From Gammaproteobacteria bacterium (GTDB taxonomy: Bacteria > Pseudomonadota > Gammaproteobacteria > Chromatiales > Sedimenticolaceae), in contig JAGRHE010000141.1 in NCBI GenBank assembly GCA_020445165.1, positions 1 through 7,474 on the forward strand: a stretch of 7,474 nt of DNA, read 5' to 3'. Made by a program: the position numbers and the translations under genes. How positions within the stretch are numbered: the first letter of the stretch is position 1; every line of letters begins with the position of its first letter. Shown piece after piece: positions 1 to 5,756 of the stretch. The notes under the pieces are model-generated. The model was not told the origin of the DNA. It ran no database searches and saw only the letters and a list, made by a program, of their open reading frames with translations.

Positions 1-1632
1 AAGCAGATGGCGATCGACGCCGACCTCAACTCGGGGCTGATCGACCAGGCCGAGGCACGCCTGCGCCGCGACGAGATCGCGCGCGAGGCCGACTTCTACG
101 GCTCGATGGACGGTGCCTCTAAGTTCGTACGCGGTGACGCGGTGGCCGGGATCCTGATCCTGGTGATCAACATCATCGGTGGGCTCGCGATCGGCATGGG
201 TCAACACGGCCTCGATCTGGCGACCGCACTGCGCAACTACGCCCTGCTGACGATCGGCGACGGCCTGGTCGCCCAGATCCCGTCGCTGCTCCTGTCGACC
301 TCGGCGGCGATGATCGTGACCAGGGTCTCCAGCGCGGAGGACCTCGGCAGCCAGGTCTCGTCGCAGCTGCTGAACAGCCCGCGTGCACTCGCGATCACCG
401 CGGCGATCCTGGTGATGCTGGGTCTGATCCCGGGGATGCCGAACCTGGTCTTCCTGCTGCTCGGCGGCGCGGTCGCGGGGCTCGCGTACTCTATCGCCAA
501 GCGCGACCTCACGGGCCCGGTCGAAGAGCCCGAGACCGCCGCACCTATGGCCGTCGCCGAGGGCGGCGGTGAGGTGCGCGAGCTGACCTGGCAGGACGTG
601 CAGCCGGTCGACGTGATCGGACTCGAGGTCGGCTACCGGCTGATCCCGCTGGTCGACCGCGACCAGGGCGGTCAGCTGATGAACCGCATCAAGGGTGTGC
701 GCAAGAAGCTCTCGCAGGAGCTGGGTTTCCTGGTCCAGTCGGTGCACATCCGCGACAACCTCGACCTGTCGCCGAACGCCTACCGCATCACCCTCAACGG
801 TGTACCGGTCGGCGAGTCGGAGGTCTATGTCGACCGCGAGTTGGCGATCAACCCCGGCAAGGTGTTCGGCGAACTGCGCGGCACCCCGACCAAGGATCCG
901 GCCTTCGGCCTCGAGGCGGTCTGGATCGATGGCGGCCAGCGCGACCAGGCGCAGACCATGGGCTACACCGTGGTCGACGCGAGCACCGTGGTCGCGACCC
1001 ACCTCAGCGAGCTGTTGCAGTCGCATGCCCACGAGTTGCTCGGCCACGACGAGGTGCAGCAGCTGCTCGACAACCTGGCCCAGTCGGCGCCCAAGCTGGT
1101 GGAGGATCTGGTGCCCAAGCTGCTGCCGCTGGCGGTCGTGCTGCGCGTGCTGCAGAACCTGCTGCAGGAGGGGGTCCCGATCCGAGATATGCGGACCATT
1201 GCCGAAACCCTGGCGGAGCAGGCGACCAAGAGTCAAGATGCCGGCACTTTGACGGCAGCCGTCAGGGTCGCCCTGGGTCGCTCGATCGTGCAGCAAGCTA
1301 TTGGTCCTATTGGAGAAATTCCCGTCGCCGTGTTGGAACCTGGATTGGAACGCCTTTTGCAGAAGACCTTGGCAAACGCAGGAGAGGATGGCGCCGGCGT
1401 CGAACCCGGGATGCTCGAGCAGTTGCAGCGGGCCCTGCAGGAGACGGCGCGCCAGCAGGAGATCAGCGGCCAGGAGTTGGTGCTGCTGGTGGCCGCGGCG
1501 ATCCGGCCCTGGATGGCCAGGTTCGCCCGCCACAGCGTCCCCGGGATGCGCGTCCTCTCCTACAACGAGATACCCGACAACCGGCAGATCAAGGTCGTGA
1601 GCACGATCGGCCGGAACGCGACAGAGGGCTGA
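1..1632 (+). CDS. flhA: Flagellar export gate protein FlhA, C-terminal ~543 residues (5' end outside window)
   Basis: FlhA is the large membrane subunit of the flagellar type III export gate; its cytosolic domain docks chaperone-substrate complexes. The reading frame is open from base 1 (K-Q-M-A-I-D-A-D-L) to the TGA at 1630, so the ATG at 7 is an internal methionine. The family is usually about 690 residues, so roughly 150 N-terminal residues are missing. Visible parts, numbered from base 1: the conserved FHIPEP-family cytosolic loop (MAIDADLNSGLI and EADFYGSMDGASKFVRGDA, residues 3-46), hydrophobic membrane segments at about 47-66, 79-105, 129-146 and 148-165, an acidic linker at about 168-192 (VEEPETAAP), then the cytosolic domain from about 194 (GLEVGYRLIPLVD) to the end. 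No frameshift is seen. A short internal stretch, 1291-1390, has unusually low GC. flhF follows after 42 bases, as in other polar flagellates. Confidence 0.97.
   Translation, partial: KQMAIDADLNSGLIDQAEARLRRDEIAREADFYGSMDGASKFVRGDAVAGILILVINIIGGLAIGMGQHGLDLATALRNYALLTIGDGLVAQIPSLLLSTSAAMIVTRVSSAEDLGSQVSSQLLNSPRALAITAAILVMLGLIPGMPNLVFLLLGGAVAGLAYSIAKRDLTGPVEEPETAAPMAVAEGGGEVRELTWQDVQPVDVIGLEVGYRLIPLVDRDQGGQLMNRIKGVRKKLSQELGFLVQSVHIRDNLDLSPNAYRITLNGVPVGESEVYVDRELAINPGKVFGELRGTPTKDPAFGLEAVWIDGGQRDQAQTMGYTVVDASTVVATHLSELLQSHAHELLGHDEVQQLLDNLAQSAPKLVEDLVPKLLPLAVVLRVLQNLLQEGVPIRDMRTIAETLAEQATKSQDAGTLTAAVRVALGRSIVQQAIGPIGEIPVAVLEPGLERLLQKTLANAGEDGAGVEPGMLEQLQRALQETARQQEISGQELVLLVAAAIRPWMARFARHSVPGMRVLSYNEIPDNRQIKVVSTIGRNATEG
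1291..1390 (+). other. Low-GC, atypical-codon patch inside flhA
   Basis: Counting bases by hand gives 52 G+C in these 100 bases against 71 in the next 100 (1391-1490). Codons that are rare elsewhere in the gene cluster here: GCT, ATT, GGT, CCT, GGA, CTT, GCA and repeated TTG. The encoded protein (AIGPIGEIPVAVLEPGLERL and following) still fits the FlhA cytosolic domain in frame, so the gene is intact. This could be a recombination tract from a related lower-GC flhA, or local constraint on the RNA; the sequence alone does not decide. Confidence 0.6.
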
Positions 1633-1649
1633 GGACCGCACGCCGGTCC
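1633..1649 (+). other. Small hairpin just after the flhA stop
   Basis: GGACCG (1633-1638) and CGGTCC (1644-1649) form a perfect 6-bp inverted repeat with a 5-base loop (CACGC), starting one base after the flhA TGA. No T-run follows, so it does not look like an intrinsic terminator. It could slow exonucleases or modulate ribosome loading at flhF, or be chance in GC-rich DNA. Confidence 0.4.
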
Positions 1650-1660
1650 CGCCGATTGAC

Positions 1661-1665
1661 GAGGA
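1661..1665 (+). promoter_or_regulatory. Ribosome binding site of flhF
   Basis: GAGGA lies 9 bases before the ATG at 1675 and supports that start. The 9-mer containing it (GAGGACCGC) also occurs 30 bases upstream at 1631-1639, overlapping the flhA stop and the small hairpin. Confidence 0.7.
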
Positions 1666-1674
1666 CCGCGCGAC

Positions 1675-2859
1675 ATGAAGATCAAGCGTTTTGTTGCCCA
1701 GGACATGCGCCAGGCCCTGCGCATGGTGCGCGAGACCCTCGGCGAAGACGCCGTGATCCTATCCAACAAGTCGGTCGAGGGCGGTGTCGAACTGACCGCG
1801 GCGGTCGACCTGGTCCCCGATGCGACACCGGACACCCTGGATCGACGCATCCCTGAGCCCTCGATGCCTGCCGCGGCGCGTCCGCAACAGGCCTCCGCCC
1901 CCAGCTCCGCCGTCGTCGCGAGCGACTCGCTCGACGACCTGCGGCGCGAGATGCACAGCCTGCGGCGCTGGATGCAGGCCGAGCTGAGCGGCATGAGCTG
2001 GTATGACCTCGGGCAGCGCTCGCCGCACTCGCAGGAACTCCTCGGGCGCCTGATGGGGCTCGGCCTGAATGCCGCACTGGCGCGGGCCCTGGCGGAGCGC
2101 GTGCATGATGTCGACGACGTCGAGCAGGCCTGGCGCAAGGCCCTGTACCTCCTCGCGACCGAGGTCCGCATCGCCGACTCCGACATGCTCGAGCGCGGTG
2201 GCGTCGTGGCCCTGGTGGGTCCGACCGGGGTCGGCAAGACGACCACGATCGCCAAGATGGCCGCGCGCTTCGCACTGCGTCACGGCCACCGCGGCGTCGC
2301 GTTGATCACGACCGACAGCTACCGCATCGGCGCGCGCGACCAGCTGCAGACCTATGCCCGGATCCTCAATGTCCCGGTGCGCACCGCCACCACCCGCGAG
2401 GAGATGGATGCCGCCCTCAACGTGCTGGGCGACCGCCGCCTCATCCTTATCGATACCGCCGGCATGGCGGCCGCCCACGAGCGCATCGCCGACCAGCGCG
2501 AGACCCTGGCCGCTGCCGGCCCGGGGCTGACCACGCTGTTGACGCTCTCGGCGACCACCGAGACCGCGGCGTTGCAGCGGGCCCTGCGCCTGTTCGCCGA
2601 GTTCCGGCCGCAGGCCTGTGTGCTGACTAAACTCGACGAGGCGGCCAGCCTCGGCGGCCTGTTGTCCGCGTTGATCCAGGCCGGTCTGCCGACCGCGTTC
2701 GTCGCCGACGGCCAGCGTGTCCCGGAGGACCTGCAGGCGGCCAAGGCGCACCCGTTGGTGACACGCGCCAGCGAGCTGTTCGCGGAGAACCCGACCGAAC
2801 TCGACCCCGGTTACCTGGCCCTGGCCCTAGGGGGAGCCCATGCCCATGCCAACGCTTGA
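1675..2859 (+). CDS. flhF: Flagellar biosynthesis SRP-type GTPase FlhF
   Basis: FlhF is a signal-recognition-particle-family GTPase that forms a GTP-dependent homodimer at the membrane and sets the position of the polar flagellum. The product has 394 residues, within the family range. The N-terminal B domain begins MKIKRFVAQDMRQALRMVRE, typical of FlhF, and runs into a variable Ala/Pro-rich stretch near residues 60-80. The helical N domain covers about 90-175. The GTPase domain shows G1 GPTGVGKTT (182-190), the SRP-type DSYRIGA (214-220), G3 DTAGM (260-264) and G4 TKLDE (318-322), followed by the closing ASLGG. All nucleotide-binding motifs are intact. The start is supported by GAGGA at 1661 and by the conserved N-terminus. 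The 3' end overlaps fleN by 20 bases, which fits coupled synthesis of the GTPase and the ATPase that stimulates it. Confidence 0.97.
   Translation: MKIKRFVAQDMRQALRMVRETLGEDAVILSNKSVEGGVELTAAVDLVPDATPDTLDRRIPEPSMPAAARPQQASAPSSAVVASDSLDDLRREMHSLRRWMQAELSGMSWYDLGQRSPHSQELLGRLMGLGLNAALARALAERVHDVDDVEQAWRKALYLLATEVRIADSDMLERGGVVALVGPTGVGKTTTIAKMAARFALRHGHRGVALITTDSYRIGARDQLQTYARILNVPVRTATTREEMDAALNVLGDRRLILIDTAGMAAAHERIADQRETLAAAGPGLTTLLTLSATTETAALQRALRLFAEFRPQACVLTKLDEAASLGGLLSALIQAGLPTAFVADGQRVPEDLQAAKAHPLVTRASELFAENPTELDPGYLALALGGAHAHANA
2829..2835 (+). promoter_or_regulatory. Ribosome binding site of fleN, inside flhF
   Basis: AGGGGGA lies 4 bases before the ATG at 2840 and 10 bases before a second in-frame ATG at 2846 (the protein begins M-P-M-P). 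Either ATG may be used; the difference is two residues. Confidence 0.65.
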
Positions 2860-3733
2860 CACCACGTCGGACCAGGCCGCAGGGCTACGTCGGATGAGCA
2901 ATCCCAAGCCGGTGAGGGCAGTCGCCGTGACCGGGGGCAAGGGGGGTGTCGGCAAGACCAACGTCTCGGTCAATCTCGGTGTGGCGGCCGCCGAGCTCGG
3001 CCAGAAGGTGATGCTGCTCGACGCCGACCTCGGCCTCGCCAACATCGACGTCGTGCTGGGTCTGCATCCGAACTACGACCTGTCGCACGTGATGCGCGGC
3101 GAGCGCACGCTCGACGAGGTGCTGATCGAGGGGCCCGCGGGCATGAAGGTGATCCCCGGTGCGTCCGGGGTGAAGGCGCTCGCGGACCTGAGTGCGGCGG
3201 AGCACACCGGCCTGATCCGCGCGTTCAGCGAGGTCGCGGCCGATACCGAGCTGCTGATCGTCGACACCGCGGCCGGGATCTCCGACACGGTATTGAGCTT
3301 CTCGCGTGCGTCGCACGAGATCCTCGTCGTGGTCTGCGACGAGCCGGCGTCTATCACCGATGCCTACGCGATCATCAAGCTGCTGAACCGCGACTACGGC
3401 CATCAGCGCTTCCGGATCCTCGCGAACATGGTTCGCAGCGCCCAGGAGGGGCGTGAGTTGTATAACAAGATGTGCCGCGTCACCGACCGTTACCTGGATG
3501 TAACGGTCAGCTTCATGGGGGCGGTGCCCTACGACGAGAGCCTGCGCCGGGCGGTGAAGGCACAGCGTCCCGTCGTGCAGGCGTTCCCGCGTAGCCGCGT
3601 AGCGCAGGCGTTTCGAAACCTGGCGAAGAAGATCGAGACATGGCCGCAGCCAGGCGGTGCCAATGGACAGGTGCAGTTTTTCGTCGAGCGCCTGATTAAG
3701 TATTCCAGTGACTATGGGGAGATGGTGCTGTGA
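2840..3733 (+). CDS. fleN: MinD-type flagellar number regulator FleN (FlhG)
   Basis: FleN/FlhG is a ParA/MinD-family ATPase that restrains flagellar number. In Pseudomonas it antagonises FleQ, and in studied species it stimulates the GTPase of FlhF. The product has 297 residues. An N-terminal DQAAGLR (11-17) matches the DQAxxLR activator motif known to stimulate FlhF, which favours the start at 2840 (or 2846) over the later methionine at residue 19. The deviant Walker A is KGGVGKT (34-40), with the MinD-type signature lysine; Walker A' is DADLGLAN (61-68) and Walker B is DTAAGIS (142-148). The C-terminus carries an amphipathic segment (VQFFVERLI) of the kind that anchors the ATP-bound dimer to the membrane. 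The gene overlaps flhF by 20 bases and fliA by 4 bases, so all three are likely translated from one message. Confidence 0.97.
   Translation: MPMPTLDTTSDQAAGLRRMSNPKPVRAVAVTGGKGGVGKTNVSVNLGVAAAELGQKVMLLDADLGLANIDVVLGLHPNYDLSHVMRGERTLDEVLIEGPAGMKVIPGASGVKALADLSAAEHTGLIRAFSEVAADTELLIVDTAAGISDTVLSFSRASHEILVVVCDEPASITDAYAIIKLLNRDYGHQRFRILANMVRSAQEGRELYNKMCRVTDRYLDVTVSFMGAVPYDESLRRAVKAQRPVVQAFPRSRVAQAFRNLAKKIETWPQPGGANGQVQFFVERLIKYSSDYGEMVL
3716..3721 (+). promoter_or_regulatory. Ribosome binding site that supports the GTG start of fliA
   Basis: GGGGAG ends 8 bases before the GTG at 3730. This spacing, plus the GTGA overlap with the fleN stop, supports GTG as the fliA start with translational coupling. 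Confidence 0.75.
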
Positions 3734-4485
3734 GCAACCTTGCGACATACAGTGCAGTACAACAACAGGGTTTCGATGATCTGGTCACCCGGCACGCGCC
3801 GCTGGTCAAGCGCATCGCCTACCACCTGAGCGGGCGTTTGCCGAATACGGTGCAGATCGAGGACCTGATCCAGGCTGGCATGATCGGCCTGATCGAGGCG
3901 AGCCGAAACTACGATCCCAGCCAGGGGGCGAGTTTCGAGACCTATGCCGGCATCCGTATCCGCGGATCGATGCTGGACGAGATCCGCCGCTCCGACTGGA
4001 CACCCCGCTCGGTTCACCGCAAGGCACGCATGGTCGCAGAGGCAATGCGCGAGATCGAGAACGCCGAAGGCCGCGATGCACGCGATGTCGAAGTGGCCGA
4101 GTCGTTGGGCATGTCGATTGATGATTATCACCAGGTTCTGCAGGACGCCTCCGGTGCGCGCATCTTCAGCTACGAGGAATTGAGCGAGGTGGGCGAGGTC
4201 GTACCGCAGGAAGGCTCGTTGGCGCGCCCGCGCAACATACTCGAGGAAGGTCCGTCGCGTGGCCTCGAAAAGAGTCATTTCCGCGAGGCGCTCGGCGATG
4301 CGATCGCCAGCCTGCCCGAGCGTGAGCGGTTGGTCATCGCCCTGTATTACGACGAGGAACTGAACCTGCGCGAGATCGGGCAGGTGCTGGGTGTCAGCGA
4401 ATCGCGTGTTTGCCAGATCCACAGCCAGGCGGCACTGCGATTGCGTTCGCGACTGTCCGACTGGTTGTCCGACGACGACCTGTAA
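3730..4485 (+). CDS. fliA: Flagellar sigma factor sigma-28 FliA
   Basis: FliA directs RNA polymerase to late flagellar and chemotaxis promoters and is held inactive by the anti-sigma factor FlgM until the hook is complete. The product has 251 residues, close to the usual 240-250. Region 2 spans about residues 20-95 (IEDLIQAGMIGLIEA, the FETYAGIRIRGSMLDEIR block and DWTPR at 89-93). Region 3 follows with VHRKARMVAEAM and a helix-turn-helix-like ESLGMSIDDY. Region 4 near the C-terminus has LPERERLVIALYYDEELNL and the recognition helix SESRVCQIHSQA (from 223), which contacts the -35 element. The start codon is GTG and overlaps the fleN TGA in the 4-base GTGA. The stop is followed by the only sizeable gap of the window, which holds a sigma-28-like promoter. 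Confidence 0.97.
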   Translation: MSNLATYSAVQQQGFDDLVTRHAPLVKRIAYHLSGRLPNTVQIEDLIQAGMIGLIEASRNYDPSQGASFETYAGIRIRGSMLDEIRRSDWTPRSVHRKARMVAEAMREIENAEGRDARDVEVAESLGMSIDDYHQVLQDASGARIFSYEELSEVGEVVPQEGSLARPRNILEEGPSRGLEKSHFREALGDAIASLPERERLVIALYYDEELNLREIGQVLGVSESRVCQIHSQAALRLRSRLSDWLSDDDL

Positions 4486-4491
4486 CGCGCC

Positions 4492-4508
4492 AATTACCGG
4501 AAATTACC
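4492..4508 (+). repeat. Short direct repeat upstream of the cheY promoter
   Basis: AATTACC occurs at 4492-4498 and 4502-4508, exactly one helical turn apart and ending 3 bases before the proposed -35 element. It might be a regulator site, but the unit is short and no known regulator is recognised. Confidence 0.25.
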
Positions 4509-4511
4509 CCC

Positions 4512-4538
4512 TACGGTTTTTCGCCGTGCTGCCGATAC
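4512..4538 (+). promoter_or_regulatory. Sigma-28 (FliA)-type promoter for cheY-cheZ-cheA
   Basis: The -35 element TACGGTTT (4512-4519) matches 6 of 8 bases of the enterobacterial consensus TAAAGTTT, and the -10 element GCCGATAC (4531-4538) matches 7 of 8 of GCCGATAA. The spacer is 11 bases, the exact consensus length. Transcription should start near 4545, leaving a leader of about 55 bases before cheY. The site sits in the non-coding gap between fliA and cheY, so FliA would activate the chemotaxis genes next to its own gene. Confidence 0.8.
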
Positions 4539-4589
4539 GCCGGTTGACTTCATATTACGGGGTGCGACGGATGCCCCAGTGCAAGGTTC

Positions 4590-4594
4590 GGAGG
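4590..4594 (+). promoter_or_regulatory. Ribosome binding site that decides the cheY start
   Basis: GGAGG lies 5 bases before TTG (4600) and 17 bases before the first ATG (4612). The spacing favours TTG as the start. An upstream in-frame GTG at 4579 has no comparable site. Confidence 0.7.
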
Positions 4595-4599
4595 TTGCT

Positions 4600-4986
4600 T
4601 TGGACAAGAACATGAAGATCCTCATCGTCGACGATTTCTCAACGATGCGTCGGATAATCAAAAATCTGCTCAGGGATCTTGGTTTCACGAATACCCAGGA
4701 GGCTGACGATGGATTGACCGCGCTGCCAATGCTGCAGAGCGGGAACTTCGAGTTCCTCGTCACCGACTGGAACATGCCAGGGATGCAGGGGATCGACCTG
4801 CTCAAGGCGGTAAGGGCGGATGAAAAGCTCAAGAATCTGCCGGTGCTGATGGTGACCGCGGAATCGAAACGCGACCAGATCGTCGAAGCGGCCCAGGCCG
4901 GCGTGAATGGCTATGTGGTCAAGCCGTTCACCGCAGGCACCCTGGAAGAAAAGATCAACAAGATCTTCGAGCGCGTAGCAGCCTAG
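4600..4986 (+). CDS. cheY: Chemotaxis response regulator CheY
   Basis: CheY is a single-domain receiver phosphorylated by CheA; CheY-P binds the motor switch protein FliM and changes rotation. From the TTG at 4600 the product has 128 residues, against 129 in E. coli, beginning [18 protein letters not shown]. The acidic pocket is D11-D12, the phosphoacceptor D56 (in TDWNMPG), the switch residues T86 and Y105, and the lysine K108 (in GYVVKPF); each is one position lower than its E. coli counterpart, so the site is complete. Alternatives are a GTG at 4579 (135 residues) and ATG at 4612 (124 residues, beginning MKILIVDD). The GGAGG at 4590 and the family length favour TTG. The gene follows the sigma-28-type promoter and precedes cheZ by 17 bases. 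Confidence 0.95.
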   Translation: MDKNMKILIVDDFSTMRRIIKNLLRDLGFTNTQEADDGLTALPMLQSGNFEFLVTDWNMPGMQGIDLLKAVRADEKLKNLPVLMVTAESKRDQIVEAAQAGVNGYVVKPFTAGTLEEKINKIFERVAA

Positions 4987-4993
4987 GCAACAT

Positions 4994-4997
4994 GGAG
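4994..4997 (+). promoter_or_regulatory. Ribosome binding site that decides the cheZ start
   Basis: GGAG lies 6 bases before the ATG at 5004. The earlier in-frame ATG at 4992 has only a weak AGG 4 bases before it, so 5004 is preferred. Confidence 0.55.
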
Positions 4998-5003
4998 TCC
5001 GCG

Positions 5004-5753
5004 ATGGCAGATCCTGCAGTGCAGCCAGATGAGAAACTCGAACTGGCCCGGTCACTGGTCAGCCACCTGGAATCAGGCAACGACGATGGCGCAGTTTCGG
5101 CGATCGCCGCACTGGCCGGTTTTCGCGACAGCCTGTTGTTCCAGGAAGTGGGACGCCTGACGCGCGAACTGCACGACTCGATCAACGGCTTCGTCATGGA
5201 TGCACAACTGGCCAACATCGTGCATCACGAGATGCCGAACGCGGCCGAGCGGCTGCGCTACGTGATCAAGACGACCGAGCAGGCCGCCAACACGACGCTC
5301 GGCGCCGTCGAGGACAGCCTGCCGTTGGCCGATTCCCTGCGCAACGATGCCCGCCACCTGGGTGATCAGTGGGCGCGGTTCAACTCGCGCCAGTTGACGG
5401 TCGACGACTTCCGCGAGTTGAGCACGGAACTTTCACGCTTTCTCGAATCGACCCAATCCAACACCGAGCAGCTGCACAACAAGCTCTCCGAAGTGCTGAT
5501 GGCCCAGGGCTACCAGGACATCACCGGGCAGATCATTGGCAAGGTGATCGACCTGGTCAACGACGTCGAGAGCAAGCTGGTCGAGCTGGTGAGGCTGTCC
5601 GGTCATCGTGTCCGACCGGGTGAGAAATCCGCGCAGAACGAAGACGGCAAGGACATTGCGGCGCAAGGACCCACGGTTCCCGGCGTCGACAAGGGCGATA
5701 CGGTGAATGGTCAGGACGATGTCGATGACCTGCTTTCCAGTTTGGGGTTTTGA
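5004..5753 (+). CDS. cheZ: CheY-P phosphatase CheZ
   Basis: CheZ speeds dephosphorylation of CheY-P as a dimer built on a long four-helix bundle. From ATG 5004 the product has 249 residues (253 from ATG 4992), longer than the 214 of E. coli and similar to Pseudomonas-type CheZ. The protein is largely helical. The catalytic motif QDITGQ occupies residues 171-176: D172 and Q176 correspond to E. coli D143 and Q147, the latter being the glutamine inserted into the CheY active site. A charged, flexible stretch (about 200-238) leads to the C-terminal peptide VDDLLSSLGF (240-249), almost identical to the E. coli CheY-tethering tail. The stop is 3 bases before cheA. The presence of CheZ fits a beta- or gammaproteobacterial host. 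Confidence 0.95.
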   Translation: MADPAVQPDEKLELARSLVSHLESGNDDGAVSAIAALAGFRDSLLFQEVGRLTRELHDSINGFVMDAQLANIVHHEMPNAAERLRYVIKTTEQAANTTLGAVEDSLPLADSLRNDARHLGDQWARFNSRQLTVDDFRELSTELSRFLESTQSNTEQLHNKLSEVLMAQGYQDITGQIIGKVIDLVNDVESKLVELVRLSGHRVRPGEKSAQNEDGKDIAAQGPTVPGVDKGDTVNGQDDVDDLLSSLGF

Positions 5754-5756
5754 GCA

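Noticed and set aside
7..1632. ATG at 7 as the start of flhA
   Set aside because: The frame is open upstream to base 1 with K-Q preceding the conserved MAIDADL, and about 150 family residues are missing, so the true start is outside the window.
1759..2751. A 330-codon open frame on the - strand opposite flhF (and 287 codons opposite fleN at 2885-3748)
   Set aside because: Same codon-bias shadow effect; no recognisable domain, and the + strand frames have full sets of GTPase and ATPase motifs.
3239..3246. GCCGATAC inside fleN, a possible sigma-28 -10 element
   Set aside because: The bases 11 upstream show no -35 match and the site lies in coding sequence for A-D-T.
4513..4527. ACGG...CCGT with T-run as a fliA terminator
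   Set aside because: The stem is only 4 bp and the T-run lies in the loop, not after the stem.
4544..4558. TTGACT and TATTAC in the fliA-cheY gap as a sigma-70 promoter
   Set aside because: The two elements are far too close together, and neither has a good partner at 16-18 bases.
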